This document shows, piece after piece, positions 16,755 to 24,686 of a stretch of 37,724 nucleotides of DNA. Location of the stretch: contig DATKFG010000144.1 of the NCBI GenBank assembly GCA_035511515.1, positions 1-37,724 of the forward strand, given 5' to 3'. A program made the translations under genes and the position numbers. Position 1 is the stretch's first letter, and each line of letters opens with the position of its first letter. The notes below the pieces were generated by a model. That model saw only the letters and a list, made by a program, of their open reading frames with translations. It was not told the DNA's origin and did not search any database. The DNA comes from VBCK01 sp035511515. GTDB lineage: Bacteria; Pseudomonadota; Gammaproteobacteria; Burkholderiales; Burkholderiaceae_F.

Positions 16755-18404
16755 ATGCTGCTCACGCTGTCCGTCCGCGACTTCGTCGTCGTGGAAGCGC
16801 TCGAACTGGACTTCGGGCCGGGTTTCACGGTGTTGACGGGCGAAACCGGCGCCGGCAAGTCGATCCTGATCGATGCGCTGCAACTGGTGCTGGGCGAGCG
16901 TGCCGACCCCGGCGTGATCCGGGAAGGCGCCCAGCGGGCCGAGGTCGCCGCCGAATTCCGGATCAACGAGTCCAGCGCGAGCTGGCTGGCGCAGGCCGGC
17001 GTGGGCTGCGAGGACGACGTGGTGCTGCTGCGCCGCACCGTCGATTCGGCCGGCCGCAGCCGCGCCTTCATCAACGGCAGCCCGGTCACGCTGGCGCAGC
17101 TGCGCGAGCTGGGCGATGCGCTGGTCGATATTCACGGACAGCACGCGCACCAGTCGCTGCTGCGCCCGGCCGCCCAGCTGCAGCTGCTGGACGAGCACGG
17201 CCAGCACGCCGACCCGGCACGAGCCGTGGCGGCCGCGTACGCGCAGCTGCAGCGCGCCCGTCAGGCGCGCGAGCAAGCCGAATCGGCTTCGGCCAGCGCG
17301 ACCAGCGAACGCGAGCGCCTGCTGTGGATCGCCGAGGAGCTCGGCGAGCTGGATCCCGAGGCGGGCGAATGGGAGCGCGTGTCCTCGGAACACAAGCGGC
17401 TGTCGCACGCCGCCGGCCTGCTCGAGGGCGTGCAGGAGTCGATCGACGCGCTGGGCGAAGCCGAGCTGGCCGCCCTGCCCCGGATCGATGCGGCCGGCAG
17501 CCGCCTTCGATCGCTGGCCGGGTTCGATGCGCGGCTGCAGCCGGTGCTCGATATCCTCGAATCGGCCCGTGCCGAAGTCGACGAGGCGGTGCGCCAGCTG
17601 AACCAGTACCTGGCCCACGCCGACCTGGACCAGGCGCGCCTGGCCCAGGTCGAGGCGCGCATGGCCGCGATCCACGCCGCCGCGCGCAAGCTGCGCAGCC
17701 CGCCCGAGCAGCTGGCCGAGCTGCTGCAGAGCACCTGGGGCAGGCTGGACGCGCTCACGGCGGCGTCCGACCTGGATGGCCTGCGCAGGACCGAAGCGGC
17801 CGCGCTGCAGCACTTCTCGGCCGCCGCCGCCGTTCTGTCGGGGGCGCGCGCACAGGCGGCGCAGAACATGGGCCGCGAGGTCACCCGCGCGATGCAGGAC
17901 CTGTCGATGGCGGGCGGGCGCTTCGCGGTTGCTCTGGAATCGGCGCAGCCGTCGGCGACCGGGCTGGAGCGGGCCGAGTTCCAGGTGGCCGGCCACGCCG
18001 GCGCGCCGCTGCGACCGCTGGCCAAAGTGGCCTCCGGCGGCGAGCTGTCGCGGATCAGCCTGGCCATCTCGGTGATTGCCGCCTCCGCCACGCCGGTGCC
18101 GACCTTGATCTTTGACGAAGTCGACGCGGGCATCGGCGGGGCGGTGGCCGACGTGGTGGGCCGGCGCCTGAAGCAGCTGGGGCAGATTCGCCAGGTGCTG
18201 TGCGTGACCCACCTGCCGCAGGTGGCCGCGCACGCAGACCGGCACCTGGTCGTGACCAAGACGCAGGGACCCGACCAGCGGCCGCTGTCGAGCGTTGCGC
18301 CGCTGGACCGCGCCGGGCGCGTGGAGGAGCTGGCCAGGATGCTGGGCGGTCAGCAGATCACCGACACCACCCGCAAGCACGCGCGCGAACTGCTCGCTCA
18401 GTAG
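16755..18404 (+). CDS. recN: DNA repair protein RecN
   Basis: A 549-residue SMC-like ATPase of double-strand break repair. Walker A is GETGAGKS at residues 29-36; the ABC-type signature and Walker B region near the C-terminus read VASGGELSRISLAIS and LIFDEVDAGIGG. A long coiled-coil region with many Ala/Glu/Arg residues lies between the two ATPase halves. It follows nadK closely and converges on fur. Confidence 0.96.
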   Translation: MLLTLSVRDFVVVEALELDFGPGFTVLTGETGAGKSILIDALQLVLGERADPGVIREGAQRAEVAAEFRINESSASWLAQAGVGCEDDVVLLRRTVDSAGRSRAFINGSPVTLAQLRELGDALVDIHGQHAHQSLLRPAAQLQLLDEHGQHADPARAVAAAYAQLQRARQAREQAESASASATSERERLLWIAEELGELDPEAGEWERVSSEHKRLSHAAGLLEGVQESIDALGEAELAALPRIDAAGSRLRSLAGFDARLQPVLDILESARAEVDEAVRQLNQYLAHADLDQARLAQVEARMAAIHAAARKLRSPPEQLAELLQSTWGRLDALTAASDLDGLRRTEAAALQHFSAAAAVLSGARAQAAQNMGREVTRAMQDLSMAGGRFAVALESAQPSATGLERAEFQVAGHAGAPLRPLAKVASGGELSRISLAISVIAASATPVPTLIFDEVDAGIGGAVADVVGRRLKQLGQIRQVLCVTHLPQVAAHADRHLVVTKTQGPDQRPLSSVAPLDRAGRVEELARMLGGQQITDTTRKHARELLAQ

Positions 18405-18429
18405 CGCACGCGGTCGCAACGGCGGCTCG

Positions 18430-18891
18430 CTACTGGCCCCCGTCGGTTTTGTGGCTGCAATTGAGCTTGCGGCATACGCCGTACAGCGCCAGCGAGTGGT
18501 CCTGCAGATCGAATCCGCGCTCGGCCGCGATCGCCTTTTGACGCTGTTCGATCTCCGGATCGACGAACTCCTCCACGCGGCCGCAGGTCAGGCACACCAG
18601 GTGGTCGTGATGCGGCCCCTCGTTCAGCTCGAACACGGCCCGGCCGGCCTCGAAATGGCGGCGTACCAGCAGGCCCGCCTGCTCGAACTGGGTCAGCACC
18701 CGGTACACGGTCGCCAGGCCCACGTCGACGTGCTCCGCCACCAGCGAGCGGTACACATCCTCGGCACTGAGGTGGCGCGTCGATTCGCCCTCGTTGGAGC
18801 GCTTCTGGAAGATCTCCAGGATCTTCAGGCGCGGAGCGGTGGCCTTCAGCCCGCTGTCTTTAAGGTCGGTCGGTCCGGACGGGTGCTTCAT
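18430..18891 (-). CDS. fur: Ferric uptake regulator Fur
   Basis: A 153-residue iron-responsive repressor. It has an N-terminal winged helix (TAPRLKILEIFQK, with recognition helix around VGLATVYRVLTQFEQAGL). The metal site includes HHDH at residues 94-97. Cys100/Cys103 (CLTC) and Cys140/Cys145 (C-x4-C) match the structural zinc site of the family. It is divergent from bamE, the usual betaproteobacterial arrangement. I saw no convincing Fur box in the 44-bp shared intergenic region. Confidence 0.96.
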   Translation of the reverse strand: MKHPSGPTDLKDSGLKATAPRLKILEIFQKRSNEGESTRHLSAEDVYRSLVAEHVDVGLATVYRVLTQFEQAGLLVRRHFEAGRAVFELNEGPHHDHLVCLTCGRVEEFVDPEIEQRQKAIAAERGFDLQDHSLALYGVCRKLNCSHKTDGGQ

Positions 18892-18935
18892 CGCGAGCCC
18901 AATCGGCAGTCATTCAGTCGGTATCATATGCACAA

Positions 18936-19403
18936 ATGAGGGCAATTAATTCGACCTGCGTCAAATCGGGGTGCGGCCCGGCCCGTGTCGCGGCGGCGCT
19001 GGCTGCGGCGCTGCTGCTGGCCGGCTGCGGCTCGATCGACAACTACCTGCCCAGATTCCTGAAGCCGTATCGGCCTGACGTTCAACAGGGCAATGTGATC
19101 ACCGCCGAGATGGTCGACCAGCTCCGGCCCGGCATGTCGCGCGACCAGGTGAAATTCATGCTGGGAACTCCGCTTCTGACCGACCGCTTCCACCCGGACC
19201 GGTGGGACTACCTGTATTACCTGAAGCCGCGCAGCGGCGCCGAGCAAAAGCGCAACCTGGTGGTCTACTTCAAGGACAACCGGCTCGATCATTTCACCAG
19301 CGACCAGATGCCGCCGGAATCGATGGCCGACAACCTGATCCTGAGTGGTCAGAAACCGGTGGTGCGGCCGCCCACGCAGGCCAAGCCGGCGGCGCCCCAA
19401 TAG
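18936..19403 (+). CDS. bamE: Outer membrane assembly lipoprotein BamE
   Basis: A 155-residue accessory subunit of the BAM complex that inserts beta-barrel proteins. The lipobox LLAGC gives lipid-modified Cys31. The BamE fold is recognisable from GNVITAEMVDQLRPGMSRDQVKFMLGTPLLTDRF and DRWDYLYYLKP. The C-terminal tail is Pro/Ala-rich. It is followed after 15 bases by dapB. Confidence 0.95.
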   Translation: MRAINSTCVKSGCGPARVAAALAAALLLAGCGSIDNYLPRFLKPYRPDVQQGNVITAEMVDQLRPGMSRDQVKFMLGTPLLTDRFHPDRWDYLYYLKPRSGAEQKRNLVVYFKDNRLDHFTSDQMPPESMADNLILSGQKPVVRPPTQAKPAAPQ

Positions 19404-19418
19404 GCCGCCCGGCGCGCG

Positions 19419-20213
19419 ATGAAACTGGCGATCGCGGGAAGCGCCGGCCGCATGGGCCGGATGCTGATCGAGGCGGCACTGGCGGCCGACGACCTGTCGA
19501 TCGTGGTCGCGCTGGAGCGCCCCGATGCGCCGCAGATCGGCCAGGACTGCGCGCTGTTGCTGGGCCGTGCCAGCGGCGTGATCATCGGGAGCGATCCGTC
19601 GGCGATCGCGCAGGCCGATGTGCTGATCGATTTCACCCGGCCCGAGGCCACGCTGCGGCATCTTCAAGTGTGCGTCGAGCATCGCGTGCGCGCTGTGATC
19701 GGGACCACCGGCTTCGACGAGGCCGGGCGGCGGCAGGTTGAGCAGGCGGCCCGCAGCGTGCCGGTCGTGTTTTCGCCGAACATGAGCGTCGGAGTCAACG
19801 TAGCCTTCCGGCTGGTGGAGCTGGCGGCGCGCATGCTGGGGGACGAATTCGACGTCGAGATCATCGAAGCGCACCACCGCGACAAGGTGGACGCGCCCTC
19901 CGGCACGGCGCTGCGGCTGGGCGAACTGCTCGCCAGCGCCCAGGGCCGCACCTTGCAGCAGGCGGCCGTGCATGCCCGTCATGGCGTGACCGGCCCGCGC
20001 CGGGCGGGAAGCATCGGCTTCTCGGTGATCCGCGGCGGCGACCTGGTGGGGGACCACACGGCGATGTTCGCCGGCGCCGGCGAGCGCATCGAGATCACGC
20101 ACCGCGCGTCCAGCCGCAAGACGTACGCGCTGGGGGCGCTGCGCGCGGCGCGTTTTCTGGCGCAGCGCGAACCGGGCCTGTACGACATGCGCGACGTGCT
20201 GGGGCTGGGCTAA
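19419..20213 (+). CDS. dapB: 4-hydroxy-tetrahydrodipicolinate reductase
   Basis: A 264-residue lysine/diaminopimelate pathway enzyme. The nucleotide-binding loop is AGSAGRMGR (residues 6-14), the active-site region is EAHHRDKVDAPSGTAL, and GTTGF and SPNMSVGVN are present. It reduces the product of DapA with NAD(P)H. It lies between bamE and exbB, with short gaps consistent with an operon. Confidence 0.96.
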   Translation: MKLAIAGSAGRMGRMLIEAALAADDLSIVVALERPDAPQIGQDCALLLGRASGVIIGSDPSAIAQADVLIDFTRPEATLRHLQVCVEHRVRAVIGTTGFDEAGRRQVEQAARSVPVVFSPNMSVGVNVAFRLVELAARMLGDEFDVEIIEAHHRDKVDAPSGTALRLGELLASAQGRTLQQAAVHARHGVTGPRRAGSIGFSVIRGGDLVGDHTAMFAGAGERIEITHRASSRKTYALGALRAARFLAQREPGLYDMRDVLGLG

Positions 20214-20227
20214 CCGAAACGGGACCG

Positions 20228-20902
20228 GTGAGCGAATCGTTCGGATTCGAGCATTTCTGGATGCAGGCCGACGGCCTGATCCAGGCCAACGTGTATCTGC
20301 TGCTCGCGATGTCGCTCGCCAGCTGGTTCCTGATCATCCTGAAGACCTGGTCCGGCATCAAGGCGCGCCGCGTGCTGCGCCTGCTGGATGCATTCTGGGC
20401 CGCGCCCTCGATCGAGCAGGCACTGGCGACGCTGGCCGCGAAGGACTCCGAGGGGCTGCTGGCGCCGCTGGCCAGGGCGGCGCTGCAGGCCTCGGGCCCG
20501 GCCGCCGGCGGCTCGTCGTGGAGTGCGACCTCGGACCGGCTGACGCGCGCCTTGCGGTCGGCCATCCAGACGGTCACGGCGCGGCTGGAGTCCGGGCTGA
20601 CGCTGCTCGCGTCGGTTGGCGCAACCGCGCCTTTCGTCGGGCTGCTCGGCACCGTGTGGGGCATCTACCACGCGCTGCTGAACGTCGCCGCCAGCGGTTC
20701 GCTGTCGATCGACAAGGTGGCCGGCCCGGTGGGGGAAGCGCTGATCATGACGGCGTTCGGTCTGGGCGTGGCGATCCCGGCGGTGCTGGCCTACAACGGC
20801 ATCGCGCGCGCCAATCGGCTGGTGATCGCGCAGATCGACGGCTTCGCGCACGACCTGCACGCGCTGCTGGCGCAACCGGCGGGCGCGGCCGCGGGCGATT
20901 GA
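20228..20902 (+). CDS. exbB: MotA/TolQ/ExbB proton channel family protein
   Basis: A 224-residue inner-membrane protein with three membrane segments: one near the N-terminus (QANVYLLLAMSLASWFLIIL), and two in the C-terminal half (TLLASVGATAPFVGLLGTVWGIYHAL and VGEALIMTAFGLGVAIPAVLAYN) that carry the family signature. It uses the proton gradient with an ExbD partner to drive TonB or Tol-type work. The start is GTG. The next gene encodes the partner ExbD. No tonB was seen in the window, so I cannot tell ExbB from TolQ by context alone; the ExbD-like neighbour and the TonB receptor 4 kb away favour ExbB. Confidence 0.88.
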   Translation: MSESFGFEHFWMQADGLIQANVYLLLAMSLASWFLIILKTWSGIKARRVLRLLDAFWAAPSIEQALATLAAKDSEGLLAPLARAALQASGPAAGGSSWSATSDRLTRALRSAIQTVTARLESGLTLLASVGATAPFVGLLGTVWGIYHALLNVAASGSLSIDKVAGPVGEALIMTAFGLGVAIPAVLAYNGIARANRLVIAQIDGFAHDLHALLAQPAGAAAGD

Positions 20903-20924
20903 TGACCGCGCCGGGTTGCAACCC

Positions 20925-21377
20925 ATGATGACGTTCGGCCGCTTCCGGCAGAGCACGGATCTTTTCGAGCCGATGGCCGAGATCAACGTGACCCCGCTGG
21001 TCGACGTCACGCTGGTGCTGCTGGTCGTTTTCATCATCGCCGCTCCGCTGCTGACGTATGCGATCAAGCTCGACCTGCCGGCCGCGCAGGCCGCTCTGGC
21101 CGGCCCGGCGCCGGCCGCGATCGATGTGTCGATCGACGCGGCCGGCACCTTGTACTGGAACCGCACGGTGGTGGATGGCGCGGGTCTGGAGGCGCGCTTG
21201 AAAGAAGCGGCCGCCGCAACGCCCCAACCCGAACTGCATCTGCGGGCCGACCGGGCGGTGCGCTACGAGGTCGTGGCCCAGCTGATGTCGGCCGCGCAGC
21301 GGGCCGGCCTGCAGCACATCGGATTCGTCACCGACCCGGCCGCGAGCACCGGCCGGGCTCGTTCCAGCCAGCATTGA
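20925..21377 (+). CDS. exbD: ExbD/TolR family biopolymer transport protein
   Basis: A 150-residue partner of the ExbB-like protein. It has a short cytoplasmic start, then EINVTPLVDVTLVLLVVFIIAAP, the single membrane helix with the conserved Asp of the proton path, and a periplasmic domain. I start at the ATG of MMTFGRFRQ; an in-frame TTG at 20916 would add three residues. It follows exbB by 22 bases. After it the housekeeping gene order ends and small accessory genes begin. Confidence 0.9.
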   Translation: MMTFGRFRQSTDLFEPMAEINVTPLVDVTLVLLVVFIIAAPLLTYAIKLDLPAAQAALAGPAPAAIDVSIDAAGTLYWNRTVVDGAGLEARLKEAAAATPQPELHLRADRAVRYEVVAQLMSAAQRAGLQHIGFVTDPAASTGRARSSQH

Positions 21378-21422
21378 ACCGGCCGCGGGGGTAATGCCGA
21401 GCCTGCCATAAGCGGTAGCCCG

Positions 21423-21451
21423 TTGACACAGATGCGCATGTATATTACATG
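21423..21451 (+). promoter_or_regulatory. Sigma-70 promoter of the ribbon-helix-helix operon
   Basis: A perfect TTGACA at 21423-21428 is followed after 16-17 bases by TTACAT/TACATG at 21445-21451. The predicted start of transcription is near 21458, which places the GTG at 21475 inside a short leader and makes the ATG at 21457 unlikely as a start. Confidence 0.7.
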
Positions 21452-21455
21452 CGCA
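21433..21455. promoter_or_regulatory. Perfect inverted repeat, probable operator
   Basis: TGCGCATGTA and TACATGCGCA are exact reverse complements separated by TAT. The repeat covers the spacer and -10 region of the promoter above. This is where an autorepressor would bind; the gene directly downstream encodes a ribbon-helix-helix type protein. Binding is inferred. Confidence 0.75.
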
Positions 21456-21474
21456 CATGTTGCGGAGCAGGACC

Positions 21475-21840
21475 GTGAACACGGACTCGATGGAGCTCAC
21501 CAACTTCCATCTGGGGCGCCGGCAGAAGGCGGCGCTGAGGGCGCGGGCGAAGGCCAACGGGACCAACGTTGCGGAGGAAATTCGCAGCGCCGTCGATGCC
21601 TACTTGTCTGGAGTCACCCCAGAGGAACTCGCGCTTCTGGATGCCGCCACAAGGCAAGCCGCACACGATATCGCCGAGATGACCGAGATGCTGGAGGCGA
21701 CGAACCACAAGGCCGAGGCCGTCTTTGCCGAACTGGGGAGAATGCGCCGGGTGCGAAGGCCTGATTTGCCGATCGCCGACTCCGCGGGGTCCGTCGTCTA
21801 CACGGCGAAGCGCCGGAACAAGGCGAAAGGCAAAGGCTGA
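21475..21840 (+). CDS. Ribbon-helix-helix type DNA-binding protein
   Basis: A 121-residue protein. The first half (MELTNFHLGRRQKAALRARAKANGTNVAEEIRSAVDAYL, from about residue 6) fits the strand-helix-helix pattern of Arc/CopG-type regulators. The second half is a probable coiled coil (DIAEMTEMLEATNHKAEAVFAELGRMRR) with a very basic end (KRRNKAKGKG). The start is GTG, preceded by GGAG seven bases upstream; ATG codons at 21457 and 21490 are alternatives. It overlies a promoter with a perfect inverted repeat and is followed after five bases by a 65-residue gene. It may be an autoregulating small operon, possibly of plasmid, phage or toxin-antitoxin origin; no toxin fold is recognised in the partner. 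Confidence 0.75.
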   Translation: MNTDSMELTNFHLGRRQKAALRARAKANGTNVAEEIRSAVDAYLSGVTPEELALLDAATRQAAHDIAEMTEMLEATNHKAEAVFAELGRMRRVRRPDLPIADSAGSVVYTAKRRNKAKGKG

Positions 21841-21845
21841 GCGGC

Positions 21846-22043
21846 ATGAGCACGATCACCGAGATCCTGGATCGCCTGTCCGGGATCGCCGTGCTCAAGG
21901 AACGCCTCGCGGAGACCAACCGCCACGTCGACCGCAGCCTGGCCTGGCTTCTTGACCATGAGAAAAGACTGATCCGGCTCGAAGCGAAGACCGAGGTGAC
22001 GCGCCCGGCCGCGCCCCAGCCTCCTCGCCTGACACGGAAGTGA
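21846..22043 (+). CDS. Small hypothetical protein, 65 residues
   Basis: I do not recognise an established function. The sequence starts MSTITEILDRLSGIAVLKERLAETN, a probable amphipathic helix or coiled coil, and continues WLLDHEKRLIRLEAK before a Pro/Arg-rich end. It begins five bases after the stop of the ribbon-helix-helix gene, so translation is probably coupled. Size, helical nature and placement suggest it binds the upstream protein or a shared target. This is inference from context. Confidence 0.6.
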   Translation: MSTITEILDRLSGIAVLKERLAETNRHVDRSLAWLLDHEKRLIRLEAKTEVTRPAAPQPPRLTRK

Positions 22044-22084
22044 TTCGAAGGCCGGATGGCTCCGGCCCGCGGATCATGGGTCCG

Positions 22085-22744
22085 TCAGTGCACGGCGCGC
22101 TGCGCCGGTGCGCTCCTGGATGAGGCCCCGTCGATCCACTTCAGGATCGGCAGCCACTGCGCCAGGTCCTTTTCGACACGGTTGGGCGCAACGTCCCACA
22201 GCGTCAGCCCGTGCGCGGTCAGGTGCACGTAGTTCTGCGTGTCGCGCAGATGTCCGAGCACCGGCAGCCCCAGGCTGTTGACGAAGCGCTCCAGCTGATC
22301 GGCCGAGCGCGTGCGGCTGTCGACCCGGACTCCCAGCAGGCCGACCTTGGCGCGCTGGCGGCTCAGGCCGTTGTCGAACAGGCTGACCAGAAAGTCGCGC
22401 GTGGCGCAGATGTCGAACATCGACGCCTGCAGCGGCACGATCACGCGATCGGCCGAGGTCAGAACCCCGTTGAGCTTGCGGCCCTTGACGCCGGCCGGCG
22501 CATCGATCACGACGTGCGTGGTGCCGTTGGGCGGCCGCGCCATGCCGCGTTCGTCGATGTCCCACGATTCGATGCTCGGCAGATTGGAAGGCCGCAGCTT
22601 CAGCCAGGTGGTGACCGACTGCTGGGCATCCAGGTCGCCGAGCATCGTGCGCCGCCCGGAGCGCGCGAAGAACCCGGCCAGATTTGCTGCGACCGTCGAC
22701 TTGCCGACGCCACCTTTTGGATTCGCGATCAGAACAACCGGCAT
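22085..22744 (-). CDS. Orphan ParA-family ATPase
   Basis: A 219-residue ParA/MinD-type ATPase. The deviant Walker A motif is KGGVGKST at residues 10-17 with the signature Lys10; DLDAQQS is the switch region and VVIDAPAG the Walker B-like segment. These proteins form dynamic patterns on DNA or membranes to position cargo. There is no parB gene and no visible parS beside it, so it is probably not the chromosome partition protein. It could position a protein complex or be a remnant of a mobile element. Confidence 0.85.
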   Translation of the reverse strand: MPVVLIANPKGGVGKSTVAANLAGFFARSGRRTMLGDLDAQQSVTTWLKLRPSNLPSIESWDIDERGMARPPNGTTHVVIDAPAGVKGRKLNGVLTSADRVIVPLQASMFDICATRDFLVSLFDNGLSRQRAKVGLLGVRVDSRTRSADQLERFVNSLGLPVLGHLRDTQNYVHLTAHGLTLWDVAPNRVEKDLAQWLPILKWIDGASSRSAPAQRAVH

Positions 22745-22779
22745 TTTGTTTTATTCCCCCTCGTACCCGAAGCGCGGAC

Positions 22780-22808
22780 TATATCGAAGGCCGATCCGTT
22801 TGCGTCAA
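22780..22808 (-). promoter_or_regulatory. Sigma-70 promoter of the ParA-family gene
   Basis: On the minus strand: TTGACG, 17 bases, GATATA. It lies 36 bases upstream of the ParA start codon, in the 82-base gap between this gene and btuD. Confidence 0.6.
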
Positions 22809-22826
22809 TTTTTGGCGAGCGCCGCA

Positions 22827-23573
22827 TCAAGAATCCGGTCCGATCCAGAAGACTTCCGTGTGGCCGGCGGTCGTCACGTCGATCCGGGCCCCGAACAACG
22901 TCGACAGCGCCGGGGCGGTCAGCACGTCGCGGCGCGCTCCGGCACGCCACCAGCCGGCGCCCGACAGCAGCAGCACATGGGTGGCGAAGCGCGCCGCCGC
23001 ATTGATGTCGTGTAACACGGCGACCACCGTTTGTTCGTTGTGGGCTGCGAGGCGATCCAGCACCCAGGCCTGGTGGCCCGGGTCCTGGTGGGAGGTGGGC
23101 TCATCGAGCAGCAGCACCGGGGTGTCCTGCGCCAGCGCGGTGGCGATCGCCACCCGTTGCCGCTCGCCGCGTGACAGGCCGCGCACGTCGCGCGGAGCCA
23201 GGCCGGCGCAGTCCATCCGGCTCAACGCGGCCAAGGCCGCATCGCGCCCGCCCGGCTCGGCGCCGAAGCGATAGCGGGCCGTCAGCACGGTGTCCAGCAC
23301 CGAGGCCGAAAACGGATCGAGCCAGCGGTCGTTGACCAGCGCGCGCAGCGCGGCCAGCTCCCCGACGCTGCAGCCGTCGACCGGGCGGCCCGCGATCCGG
23401 ATGGTGCCCGCCTGCGGGCGGCGCGCGCCGGCCAGCGCGCCGAGCAAGGTCGACTTGCCGGAGCCGTTGGGTCCGACCACGACCCAGCGCTCGCCGGCGG
23501 CGACCTGGATCGACAGGCCCGTGACCAGGTCCCGCTCGCCGGCGCGCAGGGCAAGGTCCTCGACGCCGATCAT
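22827..23573 (-). CDS. btuD: Cobalamin (corrinoid) ABC transporter ATP-binding protein
   Basis: A 248-residue ABC ATPase, the motor of the vitamin B12 importer. Walker A is GPNGSGKST at residues 34-42, the signature is LSRGE (133-137) instead of the usual LSGGQ, Walker B is VLLLDEPT, and the H-loop His lies in VLHDINAA. The Q-loop position reads ALVND with Asn81 where Gln is usual. The substrate is assigned from context: btuC lies 10 bases upstream, and btuB, btuF and cob genes follow on the other side. By sequence alone it could also be a haem or siderophore ATPase. Confidence 0.88.
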   Translation of the reverse strand: MIGVEDLALRAGERDLVTGLSIQVAAGERWVVVGPNGSGKSTLLGALAGARRPQAGTIRIAGRPVDGCSVGELAALRALVNDRWLDPFSASVLDTVLTARYRFGAEPGGRDAALAALSRMDCAGLAPRDVRGLSRGERQRVAIATALAQDTPVLLLDEPTSHQDPGHQAWVLDRLAAHNEQTVVAVLHDINAAARFATHVLLLSGAGWWRAGARRDVLTAPALSTLFGARIDVTTAGHTEVFWIGPDS

Positions 23574-23583
23574 ATGGGCGCGT

Positions 23584-24588
23584 TCATTGGCGGCGCAGCT
23601 GCCACAGGAACAGCGGAACGCCGATCATCACGGTGAGCACCCCCACCGGCAGCTGCGCCGGCGCCGCGAGCGTGCGAGCCGCCAGGTCGCCCGCCGCCAG
23701 CAACGCCGCGCCGATCAGCACCGATGCGGGCAGCGTGCGCCGCTGGTCGTTGCCGACCGCAAAGCGCGCCAGGTGCGGCGCCACGAATCCGACGAAGCCG
23801 ATCGCCCCGGCCAGCGCAACGGCCCACCCGGTCGCGATCGAGGCCACGATCACCAGCCGGCGCCGGACGTGGTCGACGTGCACCCCCTGCGTGAAAGCCT
23901 GCAGATCGCCGCGCATCATCAGGTTCAACGCGGCCGCGTCGCGCGCGCCCGCCCAGCCGCACACCGCCAGCACCGCCAGGCTGATCCACGCGGCGGCCGG
24001 GTCGAGCGCGCCGCTCAGGTCGCCCAGCAGCCAGAACACCATCGGCCGCAGGCGCCCGGCCGGCGCCAGCGACAGCGCCAGGCTCAGGGCCGCCGCAGCG
24101 AAGGACGCCATCATCACGCCGACCAGCAGCATCGAGGACGACGGCGACTCGCCGGACAGGTGCTCGGTGCCGAACAGGGCCCGTCGCGCCAGCAGGAACA
24201 GCACCGCCAGCGCGGCCAGGGCGCCGGCAACGCCGGCGCAGTGGGTCGCGAATGCGCCCGCGCCCACAGCGATGGCCAGCATCGTTGCGCACGCCGCGCC
24301 GCCCGAGATTCCGAGCACGTACGGATCGGCCAGCGGGTTGCGCAGCAGCGCCTGCAGCACGCTGCCCGACAGCGCCAGCAGGCCACCGACCGCAATCGCG
24401 GTCAGGGCGCGGGGCAGTCGCAGGGCGAGGATGGCCGACGACAACGACCGATCAGCCGGCTGCAGCAGTCCGGTCACGGCGGCGATCGGATCCAGCCGGA
24501 CGCTGCCGATCATCAGCGACGCCGCCAACGACACCGCGACCGCTGCCGCGAACAACCATATCAGGGCCCGTGCCCGCCGCTCGTTCAA
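23584..24588 (-). CDS. btuC: Cobalamin ABC transporter permease
   Basis: A FecCD-type permease of about 334 residues with many membrane helices. Family marks include LRLPRALTAIAVGGLLALSGSVLQALLRNPLADPYVLGIS and the C-terminal GFVGFVAPHLAR. With BtuD it forms the inner-membrane corrinoid importer. I use the TTG at 24586-24588, preceded by GAGG; a GTG at 24645 would add 19 basic residues. It is divergent from the riboswitch-btuB unit, so this transcription unit itself has no riboswitch on its strand. Confidence 0.9.
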   Translation of the reverse strand: MNERRARALIWLFAAAVAVSLAASLMIGSVRLDPIAAVTGLLQPADRSLSSAILALRLPRALTAIAVGGLLALSGSVLQALLRNPLADPYVLGISGGAACATMLAIAVGAGAFATHCAGVAGALAALAVLFLLARRALFGTEHLSGESPSSSMLLVGVMMASFAAAALSLALSLAPAGRLRPMVFWLLGDLSGALDPAAAWISLAVLAVCGWAGARDAAALNLMMRGDLQAFTQGVHVDHVRRRLVIVASIATGWAVALAGAIGFVGFVAPHLARFAVGNDQRRTLPASVLIGAALLAAGDLAARTLAAPAQLPVGVLTVMIGVPLFLWQLRRQ

Positions 24589-24672
24589 GATCCTGACCTC
24601 GATGCCGCGGCGACCTGGCGCGACCGCGTGCCGGCAGCGGCGCACGCTACCACAGCGGCACTGAACGCACGG

Positions 24673-24678
24673 TATACT
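24673..24678 (+). promoter_or_regulatory. -10 box of the riboswitch-btuB transcript
   Basis: TATACT lies nine bases before the first base of the cobalamin riboswitch, so the transcript would start about at the riboswitch. No good -35 box was found. Confidence 0.5.
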
Positions 24679-24686
24679 GCCGCCGC

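Noticed and set aside
18892..18935. Fur box between fur and bamE
   Set aside because: No convincing match to the AT-rich 19-base inverted consensus was visible.
21457..21474. ATG at 21457 as start of the ribbon-helix-helix gene
   Set aside because: The predicted transcription start lies at about that base and GGAG precedes the GTG at 21475, so the GTG is the better start.
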